Shown: in pieces, positions 27,088 to 34,755 of the stretch
Numbering within the stretch: position 1 is the first letter of the stretch
Layout of the letters: every line of letters starts with the position of its first letter
Origin: Siansivirga zeaxanthinifaciens CC-SAMT-1
GTDB lineage: Bacteria > Bacteroidota > Bacteroidia > Flavobacteriales > Flavobacteriaceae
Direction of reading: 5' to 3'
Length of the DNA: 64,000 nucleotides
NCBI RefSeq assembly: GCF_000941055.1
Contig: NZ_CP007202.1
Coordinates: forward strand, 244,001 to 308,000
Notes under the pieces: generated by a model
Seen by the model: the letters and a program-made list of their open reading frames with translations, nothing else
Database searches by the model: none
Told to the model about the DNA's origin: nothing
Made by a program: the position numbers and the translations under genes

Positions 27088-27095
27088 TATCTTTG
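27088..27095 (+). promoter_or_regulatory. -7 promoter element of the lipoprotein-M64 peptidase pair
   Basis: TATCTTTG is a perfect TAnnTTTG, located 10 bases after the A2M stop and 15 bases before the GTG start of the next gene. It suggests transcription independent of the A2M gene. No -33 TTG is visible. Confidence 0.55.
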
Positions 27096-27110
27096 TATTA
27101 AAAATAAATA

Positions 27111-27617
27111 GTGATTAGGTTGGTTATCAAAATTCGAAAATATCTATGTCTTGCAGTTTTTACAGCAATACTATGCGCCTGCGCTTCAAAAAAGGTAGTT
27201 ATAGATAAACAAACAGAACCTGTTACAAACCCAAAACTTATTTTCCTAAACTACAAGGTTTCCCAAAATGATGCGCATCAAAAAAACATGCAATTTGTAA
27301 GTTATAACATTGTAGAAGGCTCTTTTAAAAACTCAAGTTTTATGTTTACAGATCATCCTGAAATTGGCGATTTAAAATGCATTCAATTGAATAAAGATTC
27401 AATCCCAACCGATTTTATATTCATAAAAAATCCACTTTTTAAAACCATTGAATACCTAAATGATTCGCTTATCTTTGACTCTAAGATAATGCGCTTGAAA
27501 AACACGACGTTATCTTTTAAATTACCTTTGCATACCGAAACAAAATTTATAGCTATTAAAGAAGTCATAGACAGTTTACAGAGCACCAAACCATTAATAA
27601 CCACAACACTAAATTAA
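27111..27617 (+). CDS. Putative lipoprotein of unknown function
   Basis: A 168-residue protein starting at GTG. The N-terminus has positive charges, a hydrophobic stretch and lipobox LCAC (Cys24), then SKK. The rest (IFLNYKVSQNDAHQKNMQFVSYNIVEG..., DLKCIQLNKDSIP) is strand-rich with no motif I recognise. It ends 2 bases before the M64 peptidase start, so the two genes are surely co-transcribed. A role as a partner or anchor for that peptidase is possible from context only. Confidence 0.7.
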   Translation: MIRLVIKIRKYLCLAVFTAILCACASKKVVIDKQTEPVTNPKLIFLNYKVSQNDAHQKNMQFVSYNIVEGSFKNSSFMFTDHPEIGDLKCIQLNKDSIPTDFIFIKNPLFKTIEYLNDSLIFDSKIMRLKNTTLSFKLPLHTETKFIAIKEVIDSLQSTKPLITTTLN

Positions 27618-27619
27618 TA

Positions 27620-29032
27620 ATGAAACCTACTTTTTTATTATTATTCTTTACATATACGTTTTTTAGTTATGCGCAGGTTTTCCCTAAAGAAACTTTAAAA
27701 AATTCGGGCGATAATAACAAGCGTATCAACTTAGTGCTTTTAAGCGATGGGTATACCGCAGCAGAATTACCAAAATTTAAAACCGATGCAACAACGTTTA
27801 TTAATAGAATGTTTAGCTCTGCTCCTTTCTCAAATTACACGAATTACTTTAATGTTTTCATTATAAAAGTTCCTTCAAACCAAAGTGGTGCCGACCACCC
27901 AGGAACGGGAACAGATGTTACAGAACCTGCCATTCCAGTGAAAATTGCAGACACTTATTTTAATGCCACTTTCGATTCTTTTGGGTTTCACCGCTTGTTG
28001 TATTACGAATTAGACGGCAACTCTGCAAACGATACAAAATCTAAAATTACGAGTGTTTTAATGGATAATATTCCAGATTACGATCAGGCAGTTATTTTAG
28101 TAAACACCAACGAATACGGCGGAAGCGGTGGCGAATTTGTAATGACCTATACAGGTTTTTATGGTCCCGATGTGGCAGTTCATGAAATTGGACATTCACT
28201 TTTTAATTTAAAAGACGAATATTTCCCTATTGATGATGCCTTGGCGGCTGAAGCTGCTAATATGACTCAAGAAAGCAATCCTGCTTTGGTAAAATGGAAA
28301 AACTGGATAGGCACCAATGGCGTAGGTGTTTATCAATATGATACTTCAGGACTTGCAGCTAGTTGGTACAGACCGCACCAAAATTGTAAAATGAGGTCTA
28401 TTGAAAAAACGTTTTGTCCGGTTTGCAAAGAAGCTATTGTGGAAAGAATTCACGAACTGGTTCCTGCCCTTGAGTCTTACACCCCAATTTCTAACAATTT
28501 AAATAATACAACGTTTCCTATTAATTTTCATTTAAATTTAATAAAACCCGTACCTAACACCTTAGCAAGCCAGTGGACTTTAAACGGCTCGGATTTTGGA
28601 GTAAACGTTGATGATGTTTCCATTACTGAAACTGACTTAACTACGGGCATTAATACACTTACTGTTGTTGTTGAAGATGACACCGCTTTGTTACGCGTTG
28701 ATAACCACGAAACGATTCATGCATATTCTGTAACCTGGACCATAGACAACTCAACCTTAGGATTAGATCTTGTTAGTGAAGTAAATAATTTTGAAATAAA
28801 ATTATACCCCAATCCTTCCAGCGATTTCATAAACATAAAAACAAAAAATTCGCTTAATAAAAATCTAACATTAGAAGTTATTAGTTTAGATGGCAAGAAA
28901 TTAACGAGCAAAACACTATCTAATATGGAAACTATAAAACTAGATATTAGTAAGTTTAGCAAAGGTATTTACATTACCAATATCTTTTCTGAAAACACAC
29001 TCATTGCAAGTAAGAAAATAGTAAAAAACTAA
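27620..29032 (+). CDS. Secreted M64-family zinc peptidase with T9SS sorting domain
   Basis: A 470-residue protein with a signal peptide (MKPTFLLLFFTYTFFSYAQ). The N-terminal domain has the M64 (IgA peptidase) pattern INLVLLSDGYTAAEL and the zinc site HEIGHSLFNLKDEY, with His188, Glu189 and His192 and the downstream DEY. A metal-dependent endopeptidase is therefore expected. Residues about 285-395 are an Ig-like spacer. A type A sorting domain covers about 396-470 (LYPNPSSDFINIKT, SKGIYITNI, KKIVKN), so export by the type IX system and processing by PorU are expected. It is followed by a strong terminator shared with the convergent SDR gene. Confidence 0.92.
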   Translation: MKPTFLLLFFTYTFFSYAQVFPKETLKNSGDNNKRINLVLLSDGYTAAELPKFKTDATTFINRMFSSAPFSNYTNYFNVFIIKVPSNQSGADHPGTGTDVTEPAIPVKIADTYFNATFDSFGFHRLLYYELDGNSANDTKSKITSVLMDNIPDYDQAVILVNTNEYGGSGGEFVMTYTGFYGPDVAVHEIGHSLFNLKDEYFPIDDALAAEAANMTQESNPALVKWKNWIGTNGVGVYQYDTSGLAASWYRPHQNCKMRSIEKTFCPVCKEAIVERIHELVPALESYTPISNNLNNTTFPINFHLNLIKPVPNTLASQWTLNGSDFGVNVDDVSITETDLTTGINTLTVVVEDDTALLRVDNHETIHAYSVTWTIDNSTLGLDLVSEVNNFEIKLYPNPSSDFINIKTKNSLNKNLTLEVISLDGKKLTSKTLSNMETIKLDISKFSKGIYITNIFSENTLIASKKIVKN

Positions 29033-29049
29033 GCAGTTATTTAAACTAA

Positions 29050-29073
29050 AAAATCCCACTGTCGTGGGATTTT
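29050..29073. terminator. Bidirectional terminator between the M64 peptidase and the SDR gene
   Basis: Perfect 10-bp stem AAAATCCCAC / GTGGGATTTT with loop TGTC. A T-rich tail lies on the plus side and an A-rich flank (T-run on the minus strand) on the other, fitting termination of both convergent genes. Confidence 0.85.
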
Positions 29074-29076
29074 GTT

Positions 29077-29802
29077 TTATTTACTCGGAGGCATTGTTGG
29101 CCTTACTTCAATTTTACTTGGTAGTGTTCTCGGATTCATTTTTACTAAATCGACAACTAATTCGCCTATATCTTCAATTTGAATTTTCCATGCATCATTT
29201 TCGGTTGGTGTATGGTCGTTAAAATACGTAGCGACCGATCCTGGCATGATGGTGCTTACCTTTATATCGCGTTTACGTAAATCGAGCATAACCGCTTGAG
29301 TAAATCCTGTTACACCAAATTTACTAGCATTATAAGCTGAGCCATTAGCAAAAAAATTAGCACCCGCTAAACTGGAGATACTAATAAAATAACCTTTGGT
29401 TTGCTTTAAGGCTTCTACACTCGCTTTTATAGAATAAAATACCCCTGTAAGATTAGTATCAATGGTATCTTGCCATTGTTCTATGGTTAAATCTTCGATG
29501 CTTGCAAAATGCCCTAAGCCTGCATTGGCTACAACAATATCTAATTGATTAAAATGCTCTAAAGCTTTAGCGACAGCTTGTTGCTGACTTTCGTAGTTTC
29601 TCACATCGGCTTTAACACCTAATGCTTTGGCACCTTTAGTCGTATTCTCATTTAATGCGTTAGCCGCTTTTTGTGCCGAAGTTTCACTTCTACTGGTTAT
29701 AACAACATTTACGCCTTCGTTTAGTAAAGCCTGAGCAATACCATATCCTATTCCTTTTGAGCCGCCGGTTATAAGGGCTACTTTATTTTTTAAATCTTTC
29801 AT
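29077..29802 (-). CDS. Short-chain dehydrogenase/reductase (SDR)
   Basis: A 241-residue classical SDR. The cofactor motif is TGGSKGIG (residues 12-19), followed by NAG (93-95) and the active site Ser (about 143), Tyr157 and Lys161 (YNASK). The start at 29802 matches the usual SDR N-terminus; an upstream in-frame start would add 11 residues with no counterpart in the family. The reaction is NAD(P)-dependent oxidoreduction of an unidentified alcohol or carbonyl substrate. It stands alone, convergent with the M64 peptidase gene. Confidence 0.9.
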   Translation of the reverse strand: MKDLKNKVALITGGSKGIGYGIAQALLNEGVNVVITSRSETSAQKAANALNENTTKGAKALGVKADVRNYESQQQAVAKALEHFNQLDIVVANAGLGHFASIEDLTIEQWQDTIDTNLTGVFYSIKASVEALKQTKGYFISISSLAGANFFANGSAYNASKFGVTGFTQAVMLDLRKRDIKVSTIMPGSVATYFNDHTPTENDAWKIQIEDIGELVVDLVKMNPRTLPSKIEVRPTMPPSK

Positions 29803-29886
29803 AGTTTTTCGCTTTTGTGTAAAACTACAAAACAAGAAAAATAATAACGAATTTATAATGTTATGATAATTATAAAAATTGAAGTT

Positions 29887-30408
29887 TTATGGTTTTGGAG
29901 GATATTGTGCCAACACTTTTGCTACCACAGCTTGCAATTGTGCCTCGCGCTTTTCGGGAGTTGCATTGGGTGAAAACGTCGATTCGCTTACGGCTTGCCA
30001 AAAGAGTTGCTTCTTATTTTCGTCTACAAAATCGATGGTTATTTGACGATTAATTTCGGCTTGACCAATGGGTAAACCTATGGATATGCCGCCTCCCATA
30101 TTGCCACCGCCACCACCTAAACCTACACCTACGGTTTGTCGTTGGGGGTTTTGAAATTCGGCACTTTTTATATCTATAAAAAAATCGGGAGTATCGGCAA
30201 GTGTAAATCCTTTTTCTGCCATTTGAGCATCTAATGCATCTAACAAGCGTTTAGTATCTAGTTCGCTTAAACCCGTTTGCATGTTGGCATAATAATTATA
30301 GGTTTTGTATGCTGAAAAGTTGGTACCGCGCTCGTAATCGTAGTTTACTCGAATGGGTGCGCAGGCTACTATAAAAAGTACAGGTAATAGAAAAACGAAT
30401 GACTTCAT
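29887..30408 (-). CDS. DUF4136 domain-containing lipoprotein
   Basis: A 173-residue lipoprotein: MKSFVFLLPVLFIVACAP gives lipidated Cys16. The body matches DUF4136: the start YERGTNFSAYKTYNYY, LDALDAQMAEKGFTLADTPDFFIDI in the middle, a glycine-rich turn (GVGLGGGGGNMGGG), TIDFVDENKKQLFWQAVSES and a final AQLQAVVAKVLAQYPP. The family is found at the outer membrane of many Gram-negatives; its function is unknown. The copy of the structured repeat lies upstream, between this gene and the end of obgE. Confidence 0.9.
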   Translation of the reverse strand: MKSFVFLLPVLFIVACAPIRVNYDYERGTNFSAYKTYNYYANMQTGLSELDTKRLLDALDAQMAEKGFTLADTPDFFIDIKSAEFQNPQRQTVGVGLGGGGGNMGGGISIGLPIGQAEINRQITIDFVDENKKQLFWQAVSESTFSPNATPEKREAQLQAVVAKVLAQYPPKP

Positions 30409-30480
30409 GATAGAAATAGGTATTTGATTATTTAAAATTAATCAAAAATTATTCCAATAACATGATTTTAGTTGGGAATT

Positions 30481-30624
30481 GCGTTAGGGATGGGAGCGGC
30501 ATCCTTTTTAAACTTGAAAGCCTAACATTAAACTGATAACTATATCTTTTTAAATAAACTGGTTTTTAAATATGTACCAACTGTTTAAAAAGATATAGCG
30601 TACAGCCCGACCTTTAGGTAACGC
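30481..30624 (+). repeat. Dispersed structured intergenic repeat, copy 3 (long form)
   Basis: A 144-base copy between the DUF4136 gene and the end of obgE. The outer stem is GCGTTA (30481-30486)/TAACGC (30619-30624). The conserved AGCGGCATCC and GCCCGACC blocks flank a much longer middle, which contains a perfect 15-bp inverted repeat CTATATCTTTTTAAA (30540-30554)/TTTAAAAAGATATAG (30584-30598). The small hairpin is ACCT-TT-AGGT (30610-30619). Confidence 0.85.
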
Positions 30625-30633
30625 CCTAATGGT

Positions 30634-31629
30634 TTAATTTAACATTTTCCAGAGGATATCTTTGAGCTCTGTGATGCCTTGTTGTGCCACCGAAGAAATG
30701 AACGTATAAGGAATTGGGAGTTCGTTATCGAGTTGTTCTTTTAGTTCGGCTTTTAATTCGTCGTCGAGCATATCGCATTTTGAAATGGCTATAATTCGGT
30801 CTTTATCGAGCATTTCTGGGTTGTAGCGACGCAACTCGTCTAACAAAATATCGTATTGTTTTTTGATATCTGGCGCATCGGCTGGAATTAAAAACAAGAG
30901 TATGGAGTTTCGCTCGATGTGACGTAAAAAGTAATACCCAAGGCCTTTGCCTTCGGCGGCTCCTTCGATAATTCCAGGTATATCGGCCATTACAAAGGTT
31001 TGAAAATCGCGGTATTCTACTATTCCTAAATTGGGTTTTAGGGTTGTGAATTCGTAATCGGCAATTTTTGGTTTTGCTGATGTGATAACAGATAGTAATG
31101 TTGATTTTCCTGCGTTTGGAAAGCCTACTAACCCAACATCGGCCAGGAGTTTTAACTCGAGTGTAATGTGGCGTTCTTCGAGCGGCATGCCAGGTTGTGC
31201 GTATCGTGGCGTTTGGTTGGTAGATGTTTTAAAATGCCAGTTTCCTAGTCCGCCCTTACCACCTTTTGCTATAATTTTTTCTTCGCCGTCTTCGGTGATT
31301 TCAAAAATTATCTCATCGGTTTCGGTATCGCGCACAACCGTTCCTAGCGGCACATCGATGTAGACATCTTCGCCGTCGGCACCAAAACTTCTTCCGCTAC
31401 TTCCATGCTCCCCATGGCCAGCTCTAAAATGTTTTTTAAATTTTAAATGCAGAAGGGTCCACAGGTTGCTGTTCCCTTTTATAATAACGTGACCTCCACG
31501 ACCGCCATCGCCGCCATCGGGACCGCCTTTGGCAATATATTTTTCGCGATGTAAATGCGCCGATCCTTGACCTCCTTTGCCCGAGCTCACATACATTTTT
31601 ACGTAGTCTACGAAATTACCTTCTGTCAT
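30634..31629 (-). CDS. obgE: GTPase ObgE/CgtA
   Basis: A 331-residue Obg GTPase involved in ribosome assembly and stress control. The glycine-rich Obg fold covers about residues 1-160 ([35 protein letters not shown]). The G domain follows: G1 GFPNAGKST (169-177), switch region [10 protein letters not shown]3 DIPGIIEGA and G4 SKCD. The C-terminal OCT extension is absent, as in other Bacteroidota. Overlap with the structured repeat is avoided by only 9 bases at the 3' end. It follows hpt-adk on the same strand after an 86-base gap holding short AAGTGAAA-type repeats. Confidence 0.96.
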   Translation of the reverse strand: MTEGNFVDYVKMYVSSGKGGQGSAHLHREKYIAKGGPDGGDGGRGGHVIIKGNSNLWTLLHLKFKKHFRAGHGEHGSSGRSFGADGEDVYIDVPLGTVVRDTETDEIIFEITEDGEEKIIAKGGKGGLGNWHFKTSTNQTPRYAQPGMPLEERHITLELKLLADVGLVGFPNAGKSTLLSVITSAKPKIADYEFTTLKPNLGIVEYRDFQTFVMADIPGIIEGAAEGKGLGYYFLRHIERNSILLFLIPADAPDIKKQYDILLDELRRYNPEMLDKDRIIAISKCDMLDDELKAELKEQLDNELPIPYTFISSVAQQGITELKDILWKMLN

Positions 31630-31642
31630 TTTTTTAAGTTAT

Positions 31643-31671
31643 AAGTGAAAAGTGAAAAAGTAAAAAGTTAC
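31643..31671. repeat. Short imperfect tandem repeat, AAGTGAAA-type
   Basis: Three to four imperfect units of AAGTGAAA(A) in a row in the obgE/hpt-adk gap, drifting to AGTAAAA and AGTTAC. No hairpin potential and no coding capacity; may be slippage-derived. Confidence 0.5.
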
Positions 31672-31715
31672 TCACTCTTGTACTTACTCAAATTAATTTT
31701 ATTGTGTTTAATTTG

Positions 31716-32825
31716 TTATATTTTGTCGATTACTGCGCTTAAACGCTCGGTAATAGCTTCGATAGTACCTACACCGTCTACGCCATAGTATTTGTTTTGT
31801 GCAGAGTAATAATCTTTTAAAATAGCTGTTTTGTTATAGTATTCTGTGATACGATTTCTAATAATAGACTCGTCGGCATCGTCTGCTCTACCACTTGTTT
31901 TTCCTCTACCTATTAAACGTTCTACCAAAATTTCGTCGTCTACTTCTAGCGCAATCATGGCGTTTATTTGAGAGTCTTTGCTATCCATTAATTTATCTAA
32001 AGCTTCTGCTTGCGCATGGGTTCTTGGAAAACCATCGAAAATAAATCCTTTTGCAGTCGAATTTTTTTCTACTTCGGCTTCAAGCATATCAATAGTTACT
32101 TGGTCTGGAACCAGTTCGCCTTTATCCATATAAGATTTGGCTAACATGCCTAAAGCGGTTTCATTTTTAATATTGTATCTAAACACATCGCCTGTAGAGA
32201 TGTGAACTAATTTATACTTTTCTTTTAAAAATTCTGCTTGGGTTCCTTTTCCTGCTCCTGGAGGACCAAATAGTACTAAGTTTGTCATGTATTGTGTTTG
32301 TTTAATTTGATATATTTCTGGTAAATTTCTTCCAAGACCATTATAGTCTAAGCCGAAACCTACAATAAATTTGTTGGGTATTTCAATGCCAATATAATGC
32401 AGTTTAAAATCTTTTTTATAAGCCGTTGGTTTGTAAAAAAGGGTGGCTATTTTTAATGTTTTTACCGATTCGTTTTTAAAAATTCTATGAACTTCGGCTA
32501 GGGTATTTCCGGTATCAATAATATCTTCCAGAATTATTACCGTACGGTTAGATAAATCTTGGGTTAAACCTATAAGACGTTGAATGTCTTCTGTAGATTT
32601 AACACCCTCGTACGATGCCAGCTTTATAAAAGTAACTTCGCAAGGCTTTGGATACTTTTTTACAAAGTCGCTTACCACCATAAAAGACCCGTTTAAAATA
32701 CCAACAAAAACGGGTATTTCGTCTCCAATATCCTGGGCTATTTGCACTGCCAAACGTGTTAAAGCAGCATCTATTTCTTCGGAAGAAATAAACGGCTTAA
32801 AATATTTGTCGTGTAGCTTTATCAC
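31716..32825 (-). CDS. adk: Fused hypoxanthine phosphoribosyltransferase-adenylate kinase
   Basis: A 369-residue two-domain protein. Residues about 1-178 are a purine phosphoribosyltransferase with the PRPP loop EDIIDTGNT (100-108) and the segment FIKLASYEGVKSTE, as in Hpt. Residues 180-369 are a complete short-type adenylate kinase: P-loop GPPGAGKGT (187-195), STGDVFR, DGFPRTHAQAE, and a reduced LID (RLIGRGKTSGRADD). The fusion joins purine salvage (hypoxanthine to IMP) with AMP/ADP balance. An in-frame ATG at residue 180 (position 32288) could also yield free Adk. It is divergent from purK, and each has its own -7 element. Confidence 0.95.
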   Translation of the reverse strand: MIKLHDKYFKPFISSEEIDAALTRLAVQIAQDIGDEIPVFVGILNGSFMVVSDFVKKYPKPCEVTFIKLASYEGVKSTEDIQRLIGLTQDLSNRTVIILEDIIDTGNTLAEVHRIFKNESVKTLKIATLFYKPTAYKKDFKLHYIGIEIPNKFIVGFGLDYNGLGRNLPEIYQIKQTQYMTNLVLFGPPGAGKGTQAEFLKEKYKLVHISTGDVFRYNIKNETALGMLAKSYMDKGELVPDQVTIDMLEAEVEKNSTAKGFIFDGFPRTHAQAEALDKLMDSKDSQINAMIALEVDDEILVERLIGRGKTSGRADDADESIIRNRITEYYNKTAILKDYYSAQNKYYGVDGVGTIEAITERLSAVIDKI

Positions 32826-32848
32826 TTTAAATAATTTTTATAAAGCAG

Positions 32849-32856
32849 CAAAGATA
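32849..32856 (-). promoter_or_regulatory. -7 promoter element of hpt-adk
   Basis: CAAAGATA on the plus strand reads TATCTTTG on the minus strand, a perfect TAnnTTTG, 24 bases upstream of the start codon. Confidence 0.55.
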
Positions 32857-32920
32857 ATCAATAGATTAAGTAATAACCATTTTTTGAATTCGGATTTAAG
32901 GCGTAATTAATATTTAAGTG

Positions 32921-32928
32921 TATTTTTG
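32921..32928 (+). promoter_or_regulatory. -7 promoter element of purK-purE
   Basis: TATTTTTG is a perfect TAnnTTTG, 48 bases before the purK start. It lies back to back with the hpt-adk element in a 150-base divergent region between salvage and de novo purine genes. Confidence 0.5.
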
Positions 32929-32975
32929 CGATATATTTACCGATAAAATCGAATACATTCTTTTAAAAACAAACA

Positions 32976-34130
32976 ATGAATTATTTTTCTTCAGATTTTA
33001 AACTAGGAATTCTTGGTGGAGGTCAATTAGGCAAAATGCTTTTAAACGATACGCGAAAATTCGACATATATACCTGTGTGTTAGACGCTAGCAACGAGGC
33101 GCCTTGTAAAATTGCCAGTAACGAATTTCATTTAGGTGATTTAATGGATTACGATGCTGTTTACAATTTTGGGAAGCAAGTAGATGTACTTACCTACGAG
33201 ATTGAAAATGTAAATACCAATGCTTTAGAAGCTTTAGAAAAAGCAGGTGTTAAAGTATATCCTTCGTCTAAAACCTTAAAAACGATACAAAACAAGGCTA
33301 AACAAAAGTTATTTTATGTAGATCATAATTTACCAACTGCGCCTTTTTCTCGTTTTGCTTATACTTCTGAAATTGAAGATGCTTTAAATCATGGCGGATT
33401 AAGTTTGCCTTTTGTTTGGAAATCGACCCAGTTTGGATACGACGGCACCGGTGTTAAGATTGTAAAATCGGTTGCAGATTTAGATGGTTTACCAAATGTA
33501 GAATGCATCGCAGAAACTTTGGTGCCTTTTAAAAATGAATTAGCCGTTATTGTGGCTAGAAATGTTTCTGGAGAGACTAAAACATTTCCTGTTGTAGAAA
33601 TGGAATTTCACCCCGAAGCTAACCAAGTGGAATATGTAATTTGTCCTGCTAGAATTCCAGATGCTATTGCAAAAAAAGCCATTGATGTGGCATTAAAAAC
33701 ATCGGAAGCCTTTAACCATGTTGGGCTTTTAGCTGTTGAAATGTTTCTAACACAAGACGATACTATTTTAATAAACGAAGTGGCGCCACGCCCTCACAAT
33801 TCGGGTCATCAAACTATTGAGGCAAGCTATACCTCGCAATTTGAACAACATTTACGAGCTATTTTAAATTTACCTCTTGGTCGCACCGATAGTAAGGTGG
33901 GCGGCGTAATGGTAAACTTAGTAGGTGCAGAAGGTTTTAGCGGCAATGTTGTTTACCAAAACATTGATGCCATTATGAATTTAAATGGTGTAACCCCACA
34001 CATATACGGAAAAAAACAAACGAGACCTTTCAGGAAAATGGGCCATGTAACCATTGTAAACGAAGACTTAAACGAAGCTAGAAAGGTAGCAGAACAAGTA
34101 AAAAAAACAATTAAAGTAATAAGCGAATAA
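32976..34130 (+). CDS. purK: 5-(carboxyamino)imidazole ribonucleotide synthase (PurK)
   Basis: A 384-residue ATP-grasp enzyme that carboxylates AIR with bicarbonate to N5-CAIR in de novo purine synthesis. Visible motifs: the N-terminal [14 protein letters not shown], the ATP-grasp region ([18 protein letters not shown]), [20 protein letters not shown], the metal-binding [12 protein letters not shown] and, later, FSGNVVYQN. Length is normal. purE begins 2 bases after the stop, so the two are co-translated. The divergent neighbour is the purine-salvage fusion hpt-adk. Confidence 0.97.
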   Translation: MNYFSSDFKLGILGGGQLGKMLLNDTRKFDIYTCVLDASNEAPCKIASNEFHLGDLMDYDAVYNFGKQVDVLTYEIENVNTNALEALEKAGVKVYPSSKTLKTIQNKAKQKLFYVDHNLPTAPFSRFAYTSEIEDALNHGGLSLPFVWKSTQFGYDGTGVKIVKSVADLDGLPNVECIAETLVPFKNELAVIVARNVSGETKTFPVVEMEFHPEANQVEYVICPARIPDAIAKKAIDVALKTSEAFNHVGLLAVEMFLTQDDTILINEVAPRPHNSGHQTIEASYTSQFEQHLRAILNLPLGRTDSKVGGVMVNLVGAEGFSGNVVYQNIDAIMNLNGVTPHIYGKKQTRPFRKMGHVTIVNEDLNEARKVAEQVKKTIKVISE

Positions 34131-34132
34131 AG

Positions 34133-34615
34133 ATGCAAAAAGTAGGCGTAATAATGGGTAGTAAAAGTGACTTGCCAGTAATGCAAGACGCAATAGATAT
34201 TTTAAAAGAGTTTGATATTGAAGTTGAAGTAGATATTGTTTCGGCTCACCGTACTCCAGAGAAATTATTTGATTATGGCAAAAATGCACACTTAAGAGGC
34301 ATCTCTGTAATAATTGCTGGTGCTGGTGGCGCTGCGCATTTACCGGGCATGGTAGCTTCTTTATCGCCACTACCTGTAATTGGTGTTCCTGTAAAAAGTA
34401 GTAATTCTATTGATGGCTGGGACTCGGTACTTTCTATTCTGCAAATGCCTGGAGGTGTTCCGGTTGCTACAGTGGCATTAAACGGCGCTAAAAACGCGGG
34501 GATTTTAGCCGCTCAAATAATAGGATCTAACGATTTAAATGTGTTAGCTAAAATTGTTGCTTTTAAAGAAAGTTTAAAAGAGAAAGTTTACGAATCGGCA
34601 AAAGACTTAAAATAA
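34133..34615 (+). CDS. purE: N5-carboxyaminoimidazole ribonucleotide mutase (PurE)
   Basis: A 160-residue class I PurE that converts N5-CAIR to CAIR, directly following PurK in the pathway and on the chromosome. Signature motifs: [32 protein letters not shown] (catalytic His in SAHR), [14 protein letters not shown], and [23 protein letters not shown]. Its stop codon is already inside the first arm of the terminator hairpin. Confidence 0.97.
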   Translation: MQKVGVIMGSKSDLPVMQDAIDILKEFDIEVEVDIVSAHRTPEKLFDYGKNAHLRGISVIIAGAGGAAHLPGMVASLSPLPVIGVPVKSSNSIDGWDSVLSILQMPGGVPVATVALNGAKNAGILAAQIIGSNDLNVLAKIVAFKESLKEKVYESAKDLK

Positions 34616-34642
34616 AAACCCCGAAAGAATTCGAGGTTTTTA
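34614..34642 (+). terminator. Rho-independent terminator of purKE
   Basis: Stem AAAAACCCCGAA / TTCGAGGTTTTT with one C-A mismatch and loop AGAA. It starts inside the purE stop codon. Confidence 0.8.
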
Positions 34643-34755
34643 TGGCTATTAATAATTTACTTGAGTTAGTCACTCTAAAATTAACTGCGCAAAAATAGAA
34701 AATTAATATTATGTATGCATAATAAAATTTCATTTTTAACATTATTATTACAAAA

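Noticed and set aside
31643-31671. Possible CRISPR array
   Set aside because: Units are about 8 bases, imperfect and without spacers; no cas gene is nearby.
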